Part shown: piece by piece, positions 51,786 to 63,996 of the stretch | Layout: each line of letters begins with the position of its first letter | Numbering within the stretch: the first letter of the stretch is position 1 | Source: Pseudorhodobacter aquimaris | Lineage (GTDB): Bacteria; Pseudomonadota; Alphaproteobacteria; Rhodobacterales; Rhodobacteraceae | Length of the DNA stretch: 64,000 bases | Reading direction: 5' to 3' | Assembly (NCBI RefSeq): GCF_001202025.1 | Contig: NZ_LGHS01000052.1 | Coordinates: forward strand, 226,945-290,944 | Notes under the pieces: model-generated | The model's input: only the letters and a program-made list of their open reading frames with translations | Told to the model about the DNA's origin: nothing | Databases searched by the model: none | Made by a program: the position numbers and the translations under genes

Positions 51786-54700
51786 TCCGCAACGCAGCCT
51801 CTGCGCGGCAGGTGCAATCGGCCGATCCGCAAGCATCGACATGGTTGTCGGCCAATGCCGGGTCCGGCAAAACGCGGGTGTTGACGGACCGGGTGGCGCG
51901 GCTGTTGTTGTCGGGCGTCGATCCGGGGCGGATTTTGTGCCTGACCTATACCAAGGCCGCCGCCTCCGAGATGCAAAACCGTCTGTTCGCGCGCTTGGGC
52001 GAATGGGCGATGAAAGAAGACAGCGCCCTGCGCAAGGCATTGGTCGATCTGGGCGTGGATGATGTTGTGGATGCCGCGCGCTTGGCCCGCGCCCGTCAGC
52101 TTTTTGCCCGCGCGATTGAAACCCCCGGCGGGCTGCGCATTCAGACCATCCACTCGTTTTGTGCGTCCTTGCTGCGCCGGTTTCCGCTAGAGGCACGGGT
52201 TTCCCCGCAGTTCACCGAAATGGACGACCGCGCGGCGGTGCTTTTGCGGGATGAGATCATTGACGAACTTGCCGATAATATCGCCCCTGATGTGATCCGT
52301 AGCCTTGCCAATGCCTATACCGGTGAGGATTTCAGCGCGCTGGCCGCTGAGGTCGCGAACCGCCGGAATGATTTTCAGGGGTTTTTGTCGGATGCTGAAT
52401 GCCGCGCCTTGTTTGAGGTGCCAGAGGAGCAGACCGAGGCCTCCATTCTGGCCGATGTCTTTTTGGGCGGAGAGGCGGAGTGGCTGCCGGAGGCGACCGC
52501 GATTATTGCCAGCGGTTCGGCCAATGATGTCAAAGCGGCGGCCAAGCTTGCGCTGCTGGATTTGACCAAATCCGACCTGCGGCTTTTGGCCGATCTGGAG
52601 GGTGTTCTTCTGACGGGGGCCAAGACCAAAACCCCTTTTGCCGCCAAGTTAGGCAAGTTTCCAACCAAAGCGACGCAGGCAAAGCTTGGTCCGCTTCTTG
52701 ACCGATTAGAAGATTTGATGCGGCGGGTAGAGGCGGCCCGGGGCGCGCGGATTGCCCTTGCGGCCGCCAGACGCACGGCCATATTGCACCGTTTTGCCAG
52801 TGTTTTCCTGCCGGAATATAAGGCGCGAAAAGAGGCGCGGGGCTGGCTTGATTTTGATGATCTGATCACCTGTGCCAAGGCCTTGTTGACCGATCCTTTG
52901 GTCGCGCAATGGGTCTTGTTCCGGCTGGATGGTGGTATCGACCATATTCTGGTGGATGAGGCCCAGGATACCAGTCCTGACCAGTGGCGAGTGATTGAGC
53001 TGTTGGCCGATGAGTTTACATCTGGCAGCGGGGCGCGGGATGTATCGCGCACGATCTTTGTTGTGGGTGATAAAAAGCAGTCTATCTATAGCTTTCAGGG
53101 TGCTGAAGTAGAGGCGTTCGACCAAAAGCGCGATCTGTTCAAGGGCAAGCTCAATCAGGTCGACACGCCATTGCAAGAGCTGCAGCTGGAGCATTCCTTC
53201 CGCTCATCGAACACGGTTTTGCGCCTGGTGGATCTGACATTTGAGGCGCAGCACGAGAAAGCCTTGGGCGGTGAGGTCAAACACATCGCCTTTTTCCCCG
53301 ATATGCCGGGCAGGGTTGACCTATGGCCGGTGATTGAGAAATCGAGTAAGCCCTCGCCGGAAAACTGGTATGATCCTGTCGATCTGGTCACAGAGGAACA
53401 TCACGCCGCCAAGCTAGGCCAAAAGGTTGCAGAAACCATCCGCGATACGATTGCGGCGGGGGTGCAGATTCCGGTCGATGGTGGCAAGGAAACCCGTCCC
53501 GCCCATGCCGGTGATTTTCTGATCCTTGTGCGCAGACGGTCGGATATTTTCGGCGAGATTATTCAGGCCTGCAAGGCAGAGGGGTTGCCGATTGCGGGGG
53601 CAGACCGTCTGAAACTGGGGGCAGAGCTGGCCGTGCGCGACCTTGCCGCGCTTTTGGCCTTTTTGGCGACGCCAGAAGACGACCTTTCGCTGGCAGCCTG
53701 TTTGCGCAGCCCGCTGTTTGGTTGGACGGAACAGCAGCTTTACAGCCTTGCCCAACCGCGAAAAGGGTATCTGTGGCGGGCCTTGGAAAACGACCCTAAC
53801 CATGCCGAAACAGTCTCTATTCTTCGGGATTTGCGGGATCAGGCAGATTTCATGCGCCCCTATGACCTCATCGAACGGATGCTGACCCGCCACGATGGTC
53901 GCCGTAAATTGCTGGCGCGCTTGGGCGCAGAGGCCGAGGACGGGATTGATGAGTTCCTGTCCCAAGCGCTGGCCTATGAGCGCAATGACGTTCCCAGCCT
54001 GACCGGCTTTTTGGGCTGGTTAGAGACAGATGACGTCGAGGTGAAACGTCAGATGGACAGCGCGGGCGAACGCATTCGCGTGATGACGGTACATGGCGCC
54101 AAAGGGTTGGAGGCACCGATTGTTATCCTGCCTGATACCGCACAGTACCGCGCGCGCGAACGCAACGAGCTTTTTGTTCTACCCGAGGGTCCCGCGTGGA
54201 AAACCGCCAGCGGGGAAAGTCCCGAAGCGATTGAGGCTGCACGCACAGCGCAAAAAGAGCAGAACGCGGCGGAATCGATGCGGTTGCTTTATGTTGCGAT
54301 GACGCGGGCGCAGAGCTGGCTGATCGTGGCAGCGGCTGGTGATATCGGGGCGGATAAATCCGACGATGAGGCGGAAACAGTTGTTTGGTACCGCTTGATC
54401 CAAGAGGCGATGGTCAAGGCCGGGGCACAGCCACGTGTTGATGGCGGCTTGACCCTGAGCGACGGGGTTTGGCCGTCGAATGCATCACATTCGGCAAGAA
54501 TAGAGCCTGAATCACACGTACTCCCCAATTGGGTCACAACGCCAGCCACAGCCGAAAAACGTCCCGAGCAAGCGCTTAATCCATCCAAGCTTGGTGGGGC
54601 AAAGGCACTTCCCGGGGATTTTACCAGCGACGATGGCAACCGCGCATCAATGGACCGTGGCACACGGCTGCATCTGTTGTTGGAGCATCTTCCCAACTAT

Positions 54701-55129
54701 CCCGTTACGGAGTGGTCAGGTCTTGCCACTGCGCTGCTGCCTGATGCGCCTGACCGAGATGCCCTTTTGGCCGAGGCCTCGACGGTCATCAACCTGCATC
54801 CGGCGCTTTTCAGCGCGGATGCATTGGCCGAAGCACCCTTGACCGCCACTTTGCAAGGTAAACCTCTGATTGGCACTATTGACCGGCTTTTGGTTTCTGA
54901 TACAGCGGTTTTGGCCGTGGATTTCAAATCCAATTTTCTGGTGCCCGATACTGTGGCGGAGGTGCCGGACGGTCTGTTGCGCCAGATGGGGGCCTATCAC
55001 GCCGCCCTTTCGCAGATCTATCCTGATCGGGTGGTCGAGGTTGCTTTGCTTTGGACCCGCACAGCACAGCTGATGACGGTCGATCCCGAAACCGTGAGGC
55101 GGGCGCTGGAAGGTGCGAGCTTCCCTTGA
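51782..55129 (+). CDS. addA: Double-strand break repair helicase-nuclease AddA
   Basis: A 1115-residue UvrD-like helicase with a C-terminal nuclease. Motifs in order: Walker [11 protein letters not shown] (residue ~23), [22 protein letters not shown] (motif II), [14 protein letters not shown] (III), [14 protein letters not shown] (V), [10 protein letters not shown] (VI) and LAVDFKSNF in the nuclease near residue 1045. Start at 51782 overlaps addB by four bases. It moves along DNA and cuts ends until a recombination signal is met. Confidence 0.95.
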   Translation: MIRNAASARQVQSADPQASTWLSANAGSGKTRVLTDRVARLLLSGVDPGRILCLTYTKAAASEMQNRLFARLGEWAMKEDSALRKALVDLGVDDVVDAARLARARQLFARAIETPGGLRIQTIHSFCASLLRRFPLEARVSPQFTEMDDRAAVLLRDEIIDELADNIAPDVIRSLANAYTGEDFSALAAEVANRRNDFQGFLSDAECRALFEVPEEQTEASILADVFLGGEAEWLPEATAIIASGSANDVKAAAKLALLDLTKSDLRLLADLEGVLLTGAKTKTPFAAKLGKFPTKATQAKLGPLLDRLEDLMRRVEAARGARIALAAARRTAILHRFASVFLPEYKARKEARGWLDFDDLITCAKALLTDPLVAQWVLFRLDGGIDHILVDEAQDTSPDQWRVIELLADEFTSGSGARDVSRTIFVVGDKKQSIYSFQGAEVEAFDQKRDLFKGKLNQVDTPLQELQLEHSFRSSNTVLRLVDLTFEAQHEKALGGEVKHIAFFPDMPGRVDLWPVIEKSSKPSPENWYDPVDLVTEEHHAAKLGQKVAETIRDTIAAGVQIPVDGGKETRPAHAGDFLILVRRRSDIFGEIIQACKAEGLPIAGADRLKLGAELAVRDLAALLAFLATPEDDLSLAACLRSPLFGWTEQQLYSLAQPRKGYLWRALENDPNHAETVSILRDLRDQADFMRPYDLIERMLTRHDGRRKLLARLGAEAEDGIDEFLSQALAYERNDVPSLTGFLGWLETDDVEVKRQMDSAGERIRVMTVHGAKGLEAPIVILPDTAQYRARERNELFVLPEGPAWKTASGESPEAIEAARTAQKEQNAAESMRLLYVAMTRAQSWLIVAAAGDIGADKSDDEAETVVWYRLIQEAMVKAGAQPRVDGGLTLSDGVWPSNASHSARIEPESHVLPNWVTTPATAEKRPEQALNPSKLGGAKALPGDFTSDDGNRASMDRGTRLHLLLEHLPNYPVTEWSGLATALLPDAPDRDALLAEASTVINLHPALFSADALAEAPLTATLQGKPLIGTIDRLLVSDTAVLAVDFKSNFLVPDTVAEVPDGLLRQMGAYHAALSQIYPDRVVEVALLWTRTAQLMTVDPETVRRALEGASFP

Positions 55130-55154
55130 CGTTCCTCGGGGGCGCCCTTACTTT
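55126..55154 (+). promoter_or_regulatory. Possible sigma-70 promoter of trxA
   Basis: TTGACG, 17 bases, TACTTT. The -35 box overlaps the addA stop codon. It would start a transcript about 25 bases before the trxA ribosome site (CCAGGAG at 55174-55180), giving trxA its own expression apart from addBA. Confidence 0.4.
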
Positions 55155-55187
55155 CTCGTTAAACACATTCCAGCCAGGAGATATGTC

Positions 55188-55508
55188 ATGGCCACGATCC
55201 CCGTTACCGACGCAACCTTTGATGCCGAAGTCCGTAAATCCGATATCCCTGTCGTTGTAGATTTCTGGGCGGAATGGTGCGGCCCATGCCGTCAGATCGG
55301 CCCGGCACTTGAAGAGCTTTCCGCCGAATACGAAGGCAAAGTGAAGATCGTAAAGATCAACGTCGATGAAAACCCAAACAGCCCTGCTGAACTGGGTGTG
55401 CGCGGCATTCCGGCGCTGTTCATGTTCAAAGATGGTGAGGTCGTTTCCAACAAAGTTGGTGCCGCCCCCAAAGCCGCGCTGGCAAGCTGGATCGCCTCTG
55501 CGGTCTAA
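55188..55508 (+). CDS. trxA: Thioredoxin 1
   Basis: A 106-residue classic thioredoxin with the WCGPC active site in FWAEWCGPC at about residue 32, the cis-proline in RGIPALFMF and the usual length. The ATG at 55188 follows CCAGGAG by seven bases. It reduces cytoplasmic disulfides, with electrons from thioredoxin reductase. A strong terminator follows. Position right after addA is common in Rhodobacterales. Confidence 0.96.
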   Translation: MATIPVTDATFDAEVRKSDIPVVVDFWAEWCGPCRQIGPALEELSAEYEGKVKIVKINVDENPNSPAELGVRGIPALFMFKDGEVVSNKVGAAPKAALASWIASAV

Positions 55509-55529
55509 GCGACGGAAACAAAAACCAGA

Positions 55530-55554
55530 GGGCGGCATTTTTGCCGCCCTTTTT
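55530..55554. terminator. Bidirectional intrinsic terminator between trxA and the glycerate kinase gene
   Basis: GGGCGGCA-TTTT-TGCCGCCC followed by TTTTT on the plus strand. On the minus strand a T run (TTTTTG) also follows nearby, so it can end both convergent genes. Confidence 0.88.
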
Positions 55555-56801
55555 CATGCTTGGGGCATGATAAGCACTGCGCGGAAATCATTGACATTGG
55601 TCAGGGTCGGGCCGGTTACAATCTGCCCCCCGATGCGGCTAAAAAATCCATGCGCATCGTTGCGCGCCAGTGCATCCGGGGCCGACACCTCCTGCAAAAG
55701 CGTCTCTGGGCCCGCATATGCACCGGCAACCTCGGCCGCGCCATCGACACCGTCCGTATCGCAGGCCAGAACATGCACGCGCGGATGGCTCTTTAGCGCC
55801 ACTGCCGCCGCCAGCGTATATTCCGCATTTGGTCCGCCCACACCATCACCGCGCCGTGTGACGGTGCATTCGCCCCCCGACAACAGCAAGACCGGATGGG
55901 GGTGACCCTCCTCGGCCAGTTGAAGTGCAATGGCGGCTTGTTGGGTGGCAAGATCGCGCGCCTCCCCCTCTAGCGCGTCGCCCAGCAGGCGGACCTCGAC
56001 GCCTTGGGCCTCTGCCTCGGCTTTTGCCGCCTCCAGCGACTGCGCGGGGGCGGCGATGATGCGCAGTTCGGCGCCGGTCAGGCGTGGGTCATCAGGGACA
56101 ACCGGATCAGGGGCGCCTTCAATCACTGCGCGGATATGGGCGGGCAGGGTGACGGCCCAACGGTCCAAAGCCGCCAGCGCCATTTCCCGTGTGGCGGTGC
56201 TTCCGACCGTGGGCCCCGAGGCGATCTCGGCGGGATCATCGCCCGGCACATCCGAAATCACCAAACTTAGCATCCGCGCGGGATGGGCAAGCGCGGCCAG
56301 CCGACCCCCTTTTACCAGTGACACCTGTTTGCGCACGACGTTCATCTGTGAAATCGGCATCCCCGAGGCCAGCAACGCCGCGTTGAGGGTTTGCTTGTCT
56401 GCCAAGGTCAGCCCCTCGGCCGGTGCGCAGAGCAGTGACGACCCCCCGCCAGAGATCAGGGCGATGATCTGATCATCCACACCCAAGCCGGAGACCAGGT
56501 CCATCAATCGCCGCGTGGCCGCAACACCTGCCTCATCGGGGACGGGGTGCGCGGCCTCAACAACCTCGACAGAAACGGGTCTATTATAGCCGTACCGCGT
56601 GATGATCAGCCCCTCACAGGGGCCGTAATGCGCCTCAAGGGCCTCGGCCATACGCGCGCTGGCCTTGCCCGCACCGATCACAACCAGACGACCCTTGGGG
56701 CGGGGCGGAAGATGGGCAGCCAAGCAAAGCATCGGGTCTGCCCGTGCAACGGCAGTGGTAAAAAGCCCCGTCAGAAAGGCCCGCGGATCGGATATTGTCA
56801 T
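55554..56801 (-). CDS. Glycerate 2-kinase (MOFRL/GckA-TtuD family)
   Basis: A 415-residue enzyme that phosphorylates glycerate, usually to 2-phosphoglycerate. The N-terminal domain has VIGAGKASARMAEALE, LISGGGSSLL and the VVRKQVSLVKGGRLA segment with its catalytic lysine. The C-terminal MOFRL domain has LLSGGECTV and GGPNAEYTLA. It would join glyoxylate/serine-derived glycerate or tartrate breakdown to central metabolism, which fits the malyl-CoA lyase encoded next to it on the same strand. Confidence 0.9.
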   Translation of the reverse strand: MTISDPRAFLTGLFTTAVARADPMLCLAAHLPPRPKGRLVVIGAGKASARMAEALEAHYGPCEGLIITRYGYNRPVSVEVVEAAHPVPDEAGVAATRRLMDLVSGLGVDDQIIALISGGGSSLLCAPAEGLTLADKQTLNAALLASGMPISQMNVVRKQVSLVKGGRLAALAHPARMLSLVISDVPGDDPAEIASGPTVGSTATREMALAALDRWAVTLPAHIRAVIEGAPDPVVPDDPRLTGAELRIIAAPAQSLEAAKAEAEAQGVEVRLLGDALEGEARDLATQQAAIALQLAEEGHPHPVLLLSGGECTVTRRGDGVGGPNAEYTLAAAVALKSHPRVHVLACDTDGVDGAAEVAGAYAGPETLLQEVSAPDALARNDAHGFFSRIGGQIVTGPTLTNVNDFRAVLIMPQA

Positions 56802-56867
56802 AGTGCACCTGCCAGTTTCTGACCAACGGGGGGTCAGGCGTTACATTCTTTGAGGTCTCTCAAAATT

Positions 56868-56898
56868 CCGGGCCAGAGTGCAGGGTTTTCTGGCCCGG
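56868..56898 (-). terminator. Intrinsic terminator after malyl-CoA lyase gene
   Basis: A perfect nine-base stem CCGGGCCAG / CTGGCCCGG with a 13-base loop, eight bases past the stop, then AATTTTGAG on the minus strand. Confidence 0.65.
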
Positions 56899-56906
56899 TT
56901 CAAGGC

Positions 56907-57863
56907 TTAGCCCTTGATCATCTCGGACTGGCGCACAATGACCTCGGCCTGTTTGATCGAGGCGATATCAACCAAGCGGCCTTTGTAAACGGTCGCACCT
57001 TCGCCGCGGGCTTTGGCCTCTTCCATCGCGGCCAAAATCTCGCGGGCTTCGGCCACGGCGGCGTCAGAGGGGGTAAAGACCTCATTGGCCAGTGCGATCT
57101 GTTTGGGGTGGATCGCCCATTTCCCGACCATGCCCAACACAGCGGACCGGCGGGCTTGCGCGCGAAAACCCTCATCATCCGAGAAATCGCCAAAGGGTCC
57201 ATCGACCGGCAAAACCCCATGTGTCCGGCAGGCGGCGACAATGGCGGCTTGGGCCCAATGCCACGGATCGGACCAATGCTTTTGCCCGCCTTGCAGCATG
57301 TAATAGTTTTCTTGCGTGCCGCCGATGCCCGTGGTCTGCATCCCCATCGAGGCCGCAAAATCGGCCGCGCCAAGGCTCATTGCTTGCAGCCGTGGAGAGG
57401 CGGCGGCGATTTCCTCAACATGGGCGATCCCTGCCGCAGATTCGATGATGACCTCAAAGGCAATGGGTTTGCTGCGCCCCTTTGCGCGCTCAACCGCGGT
57501 GACAAGCGCATCCACGGCGTAAATATCGGCGGCACAGCCCACCTTTGGGATCATGATCATATCCAGCCGCTCGCCGGCCTGTTCCAGCAGATCCACCACG
57601 TCGCGATACCAAAAAGGCGTATCCAGCCCGTTGATCCGCACCGAAAGCGCTTTTTTGCCCCAATCGACGGTATTTATCGCCTCAATGACATTGGCGCGCG
57701 CGCTGTCTTTGTCGCTGGGGGCAACGGAATCCTCCAGGTCAAGGTTGATGACATCGGCGGCCGAGGCGGCCATCTTTTCAAACAGCGCAGGGCGGGAGCC
57801 GGGGCCAAAAAGCTGGCAACGGTTGGGGCGCGCGGTCGGGGTTGGTTGGATGCGGAAACTCAT
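56907..57863 (-). CDS. mcl1: L-malyl-CoA/beta-methylmalyl-CoA lyase (Mcl1)
   Basis: A 318-residue HpcH/HpaI-type aldolase, the length of Rhodobacter Mcl1. Active-site parts are the arginine in VRINGLDTPFWYRD, the glutamate in EVIIESAAGIAH and the aspartate in SLGAADFAASMG. It cleaves malyl-CoA to acetyl-CoA and glyoxylate and beta-methylmalyl-CoA to propionyl-CoA and glyoxylate, a step of the ethylmalonyl-CoA pathway. Start chosen at 57863 after AAGAGG; sequence upstream in frame does not resemble the family. Divergent from dat across 251 bases where I see no other gene. Confidence 0.92.
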   Translation of the reverse strand: MSFRIQPTPTARPNRCQLFGPGSRPALFEKMAASAADVINLDLEDSVAPSDKDSARANVIEAINTVDWGKKALSVRINGLDTPFWYRDVVDLLEQAGERLDMIMIPKVGCAADIYAVDALVTAVERAKGRSKPIAFEVIIESAAGIAHVEEIAAASPRLQAMSLGAADFAASMGMQTTGIGGTQENYYMLQGGQKHWSDPWHWAQAAIVAACRTHGVLPVDGPFGDFSDDEGFRAQARRSAVLGMVGKWAIHPKQIALANEVFTPSDAAVAEAREILAAMEEAKARGEGATVYKGRLVDIASIKQAEVIVRQSEMIKG

Positions 57864-58114
57864 ATCGGACCTCTTGGTAATGAAATGTCGTCTTGATTGC
57901 ATCAAGGGTTAGATTGTTGCGCACATCTTCGCAACCCTGTTTTTGCGATGCAGCAATCTTGCGGCGGTGCAGCGCTCGTGGATCAGCGGTTAAACCGGCT
58001 TTAAGGTTCTTAGCGACCTTGACGGACGGGGATTTTTGGCGGAAACCGCAGGGGTCCGTTGGGTTTGATGCTGAAGGTGTCAATCCACCCAGCGCCAAAA
58101 TATGGGGATTATTC

Positions 58115-58975
58115 ATGTCGCGCATCGTCTATGTTAACGGTCAGTACCTGCCCGAAACCGAGGCCAAAATTTCAATCTTTGACCGCGGTTTTCTGATGGC
58201 GGACGGGGTTTATGAGGTGACCAGCGTTCTGGATGGCAAGCTGCTTGATTTTGCCGGTCACTCGGTCCGTTTGGCCCGCAGTTTGAAGGAGCTGGACATC
58301 GCGACACCTTGCTCGGATGACGAATTGCTGGCGATCCACCGTGAATTGGTGGCCCGCAATGAGGTCGTCGATGGCATGGTCTATTTGCAGGTCACGCGCG
58401 GCAATCCCGGTGATCGCGATTTTGCCTTTCCCGGTGCCGATGTGAAACCGACGCTGGTGATGTTCACACAGTCCAAACCGGGGATGGCCGATAGTGCGCA
58501 GGCGAAAACCGGCATCAAGGTGATCTCTATCGAGGATATCCGTTGGGGCCGTCGCGACATCAAAACCGTACAGCTTTTGTACCCTTCAATGGGCAAGATG
58601 ATGGCCAAAAAGGCCGGTGCGGACGACGCCTGGATGGTTGAGGACGGGCATGTGACCGAGGGCACCTCTAACAACGCTTATATCGTTAAAAACGGGCGTA
58701 TCATCACGCGCCAACTGTCGCATGATATCCTGCACGGGATCACGCGGGCGGCGGTTCTGCGCTTTGCCGCCGAGGCACAGATGGAAGTGGAAGAACGTCC
58801 CTTTACGATCGAAGAAGCAAAGGCTGCGGATGAGGCATTTTATACCTCTGCCTCTGCCTTTGTGATGCCGGTGGTTGAGGTTGACGAGGCCGCAATCGGC
58901 ACGGGCAAACCCGGCCCGGTCGCAACACGTTTGCGCGAAATCTATCTTGAAGAAAGCCGCAAAACCGCGATCTGA
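58115..58975 (+). CDS. dat: D-amino acid aminotransferase
   Basis: A 286-residue PLP enzyme of fold type IV. It has FDRGFLMADGVYEV near the N-terminus, the PLP-binding lysine in RRDIKTVQLL, and VTEGTSNNAYIV for the phosphate cup. These features suit D-amino acid transaminases; branched-chain or aminodeoxychorismate enzymes of the same fold differ in this segment. It makes D-amino acids such as D-glutamate/D-alanine or degrades them. The ATG at 58115 is used; the open frame upstream is non-coding in character. Confidence 0.85.
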   Translation: MSRIVYVNGQYLPETEAKISIFDRGFLMADGVYEVTSVLDGKLLDFAGHSVRLARSLKELDIATPCSDDELLAIHRELVARNEVVDGMVYLQVTRGNPGDRDFAFPGADVKPTLVMFTQSKPGMADSAQAKTGIKVISIEDIRWGRRDIKTVQLLYPSMGKMMAKKAGADDAWMVEDGHVTEGTSNNAYIVKNGRIITRQLSHDILHGITRAAVLRFAAEAQMEVEERPFTIEEAKAADEAFYTSASAFVMPVVEVDEAAIGTGKPGPVATRLREIYLEESRKTAI

Positions 58976-58985
58976 TGGAATGTGG

Positions 58986-60920
<1,935 letters not shown>

Positions 60921-61589
60921 ATGATGCGGAGGATCGGACTTGCGGCCTTGTTTATCTTTTCGGTGGGGTCCGTGGTGGCGCAAGAGGCCCCACTGGGCAT
61001 CGGCAGGATCAGCTATGGTGACCGTATGCAGTCGGGGGGTGCGATCTGCACCGGGGCCTTGGTTACCCCCGATCTGGTCCTGACAGCGCGCCATTGTATT
61101 GAGGGGTCCCAAAGGACGCCGGGCGTGGTACGATTTGCCGCAGGCTATGCGGCGGGACACAGTGTCGTGACCCGACGGGGCGCAGAGGTGATCCTGTCGT
61201 CGGCGACGGTCACGGCAAATAGGGCGAATGACGTGGCCTTGCTGCGCTTGGCATCGCCGGTTGCGCCGTCCCGGGTGGTGCCGTTATCGCTGAATAGTCC
61301 TGACACCGCCGCGTTGCCTGCGGCGTTCAACCTGATCTCATATCGCCGCGATGCACCCGAGCAGCCAGAGCGGCAGGACGATTGCGCGCTATTGACCACG
61401 GCGCCCGGCATATTGGCCCTGTCATGCCGGGTGGTCTCTGGCAACTCTGGCGCGCCGGTTCTGGCTTGGGATGGCAAGGATTGGCAGATCCATGCGGTGA
61501 TGGTGGCGTCATCCCGTGGCGGGCAAGTCCATTCGCTTGCGGCCCTCGTGCCGCCCGACCTGCGGGCGCGCATCAAGGGCTCTTTTTAG
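60921..61589 (+). CDS. Secreted trypsin-like serine protease
   Basis: A 222-residue S1-type peptidase with a signal peptide (MMRRIGLAALFIFSVGSVVA). The triad is complete: histidine in LTARHCIEG, aspartate in ANDVALLRLA and serine in VSGNSGAPV. Two cysteine pairs are positioned to form disulfides (near the His loop and before the Ser loop). The ATG at 60921 is preceded by AGGAGG at ten bases; a GTG at 60915 in frame is an alternative. Probably periplasmic or extracellular; target unknown. Confidence 0.87.
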   Translation: MMRRIGLAALFIFSVGSVVAQEAPLGIGRISYGDRMQSGGAICTGALVTPDLVLTARHCIEGSQRTPGVVRFAAGYAAGHSVVTRRGAEVILSSATVTANRANDVALLRLASPVAPSRVVPLSLNSPDTAALPAAFNLISYRRDAPEQPERQDDCALLTTAPGILALSCRVVSGNSGAPVLAWDGKDWQIHAVMVASSRGGQVHSLAALVPPDLRARIKGSF

Positions 61590-61620
61590 GGCATGTCAGA
61601 GCCTGATTCAGCGCAGATCC

Positions 61621-62235
61621 CTACATCATACCAGCCGCAATAACGGCCTGAACCGAAGCGCGCTTTTCCATTTCTTCTCGCAATGCTGTCAGCTTTGGAT
61701 AATCCGCGACATCAATCTTATTGTCTTTCAGCCAGCCACTGACGACATATAGATAGGCATCCGCCAGACTGAACCTGTCGCCCAGCAGAAACGGCCCTTT
61801 CAACAGGGTTTCTTCGACATAGGCACAGCAGGCCCGCATGTTTTCGGGGGCCTTTCGGTGCATATCGTCATGACTTGCCTTATTGTCGGCCCAGCGTTCG
61901 CCGTGCCCCCCGTGGGCGTGGTTCACATGCCAGGTAGAGGCGAGGTAATACATCATCTCCCACATTTTAGCGGCCTGGAACGGGTCTTCGGGCACCAGGC
62001 CAGCCTCTGGTGCCAGCGCATGGATATAGTCCAGCAAGGCACCCGTTTCTGTAAGGATACCTTGTTTCGTGACAAGGGCGGGTACCCGACCCCGAGGGTT
62101 GATCGCCAGAAATTCCGGTTTGGTTTGATCTCCTGCGGCAAAATCAACCCGGACCAGCTCACAGGGCAGATCAGCCTCTTTTAGGGCAATAATCAAGGCG
62201 ACTGCGACGGTTGTATCGGCATAATATAGTTTCAT
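61621..62235 (-). CDS. Glutathione S-transferase family protein
   Basis: A 204-residue GST: N-terminal thioredoxin-like domain (MKLYYADTTVAVALIIAL, with NPRGRVPALV at the cis-proline and TETGALLDYI) and a C-terminal helical domain ending FLLGDRFSLADAYLYVV. Such Beta-class-like enzymes conjugate or reduce electrophiles with glutathione; many roles are possible. The ATG at 62235 has GGAG seven bases upstream and is preferred over 62241. It stands alone, divergent from hyuA. Confidence 0.88.
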   Translation of the reverse strand: MKLYYADTTVAVALIIALKEADLPCELVRVDFAAGDQTKPEFLAINPRGRVPALVTKQGILTETGALLDYIHALAPEAGLVPEDPFQAAKMWEMMYYLASTWHVNHAHGGHGERWADNKASHDDMHRKAPENMRACCAYVEETLLKGPFLLGDRFSLADAYLYVVSGWLKDNKIDVADYPKLTALREEMEKRASVQAVIAAGMM

Positions 62236-62446
62236 AGTCATGCTCCGGCATAAGAGTTCCACGCCATTTATCCCCTTCGCGCGGGGGGCATTACCAACAA
62301 GTAAAACTTGTCTGATTCCACATTTTCTTGATTGGCTTCCTGCGGCCATCTGGTCAGGGTGAATGGGAGGGGAGAAAATTCTCCTGATCCAATTCCGTTG
62401 TCGGGCGCCTGAGTCCCGGAACAAAATTCGCTGAGAGGAAACCTGC

Positions 62447-63206
62447 ATGACCAAATCCGACATTCGTCTTGGCGCTGATATCGGGGGCACTTTTACCGAT
62501 ATCGCACTGGAAGTGCGGGGCGCGATATATTCGACCAAGCTGCTTACCAACTACACCAACCCCGAGCAGTCCATTCTGGACGGCATGAAGATTGTGGCCA
62601 AGGATGCAGGCGTTGATGTTAGCGAGATCGACATCCTGATCCACGGCACGACCCTTGCCACCAACGCGTTGATCGAACGGCGCGGGGCGCGCACCGCGCT
62701 GGTCACCACCGAAGGTTTTCGCGATGTGATCGAGATGCGGACCGAGAACCGGTTTGAGCAATATGATCTCAACATAAAATTGCCCGCCCCGCTTATCCCG
62801 CGTGAGGATCGTTTTCCCATAAAAGGCCGTATTAGTGCCAAAGGTGATGAGTTGCAGCCCTTGGATGAGCCTGCACTTGAGGCTTTGGCCGACCGGCTGG
62901 TCGCCGAAGGTTTTGAGGCGGTTGCGATCGGTTTCATCCACTCCTACCTCAACCCTTCGCATGAGGAACGCGCGCGTGAAATCATTGCGCGCAAGCTGGA
63001 TGTGCCGATCTCGATCTCTGCCGAGGTTTCGCCCCAGATGCGCGAGTTTGAACGCTTCAATACCGTCTGTGCAAACGCCTATGTGCGCCCGCAAATGTCG
63101 GATTATCTGGGGCGCTTGCAGGGGCGGCTGAAAGATATGGGTGTGAAATGCCCCGTCTTTATTTTTCACTCTGGCGGTGGTCTGATCACGGTTGAGACGG
63201 CTGCGG
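62447..63206 (+). pseudogene. hyuA: HyuA-type hydantoinase/oxoprolinase subunit A, disrupted by an IS
   Basis: The first ~253 codons of an N-methylhydantoinase A/oxoprolinase-like ATP-dependent amidohydrolase: LGADIGGTFTDIALE (ATP-binding), HGTTLATNALIERRGA and VSPQMREFERFNTVCANAYV are typical. After the conserved FHSGGGLITVETAA the expected R.P...SGPAGG segment is missing; the frame enters insertion-sequence DNA and stops eight codons later. A full HyuA has about 680-700 residues, so the rest presumably lies beyond the insertion outside the window. A GAGAGGAAA ribosome site precedes the ATG. Confidence 0.85.
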
Positions 63207-63211
63207 TGTTG

Positions 63212-63256
63212 ATTGTCACTGAGAACTGACCCGGCATTGTCACCGAGACTTGACCC
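63212..63256. repeat. Tandem terminal repeats of the IS21-family element
   Basis: Two 21-base copies, ATTGTCACTGAGAACTGACC(C) at 63212-63232 and ATTGTCACCGAGACTTGACC(C) at 63236-63256, 24 bases apart and differing at a few positions. Multiple end repeats of this sort are transposase-binding sites in IS21-family elements. Confidence 0.75.
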
Positions 63257-63279
63257 ACCCAGCTGTTATGTTCTTTGCG

Positions 63280-63996
63280 TCATGATGGCGTCAATGCTGC
63301 TGTCTCCTTTCGTTTCTTTTTCGCTGTCTCAGAGCTGGCCTTGAACCGATAGCTGTCATTACCTGTCTCAAGGATGTGGCAGCGGTGGGTTAGGCGGTCG
63401 AGTAGCGCGGTGGTCATTTTCGCATCGCCGAACACGCTGGCCCATTCGCTGAAGCTCAAGTTCGTGGTGATGACGACGCTGGTGCGCTCGTAGAGTTTAC
63501 TGAGAAGGTGGAACAACAACGCGCCTCCCGAAGCGCTGAACGGCAGATATCCCAGCTCATCCAGGATCACCAAGTCGGTTTTCACCAACGCCTCAGCGAT
63601 CTTTCCGGCCTTGCCTTGGGCTTTTTCCTGCTCCAGCGCATTGACCAACTCAACCGTTGAGAAGAAGCGGACGCGTTTACGGCGATGTTCGATCGCTTGG
63701 ATGCCAAGAGCGGTAGCGACATGCGATTTCCCGGTTCCTGGGCCCCCGATAAGCACTACGTTTTCGGTCCCATCCATGAACTCGCAGCGATGCAACTGGC
63801 GAACCAAGGCTTGACGGATTTCACTGGCGGCAAAGTCGAAGCCAGGGAGGGCCTTGTATGCCGGGAAGCGTGCCGCCTTCATGTGATAAGCGACGGAACG
63901 AACCTCACGTTCAGCCATTTCGGCCTTGAGCAGCTGCGACAACATGGGGATCGCTGCGTCGAAAGCGGGCGATCCTTGCTCATGCAGGTCCTGCAC
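63280..63996 (-). CDS. istB: IstB-like transposition helper ATPase
   Basis: A 238-residue AAA+ ATPase that directs IS21 transposase to target DNA. It has Walker [18 protein letters not shown] (about residue 83), Walker [14 protein letters not shown] (about 143) and [22 protein letters not shown] at 63996 is the first visible start, but the frame is open to the edge and the true start may lie a few codons beyond it. The frame is intact, so the element may still be active. Confidence 0.9.
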   Translation of the reverse strand: MQDLHEQGSPAFDAAIPMLSQLLKAEMAEREVRSVAYHMKAARFPAYKALPGFDFAASEIRQALVRQLHRCEFMDGTENVVLIGGPGTGKSHVATALGIQAIEHRRKRVRFFSTVELVNALEQEKAQGKAGKIAEALVKTDLVILDELGYLPFSASGGALLFHLLSKLYERTSVVITTNLSFSEWASVFGDAKMTTALLDRLTHRCHILETGNDSYRFKASSETAKKKRKETAALTPS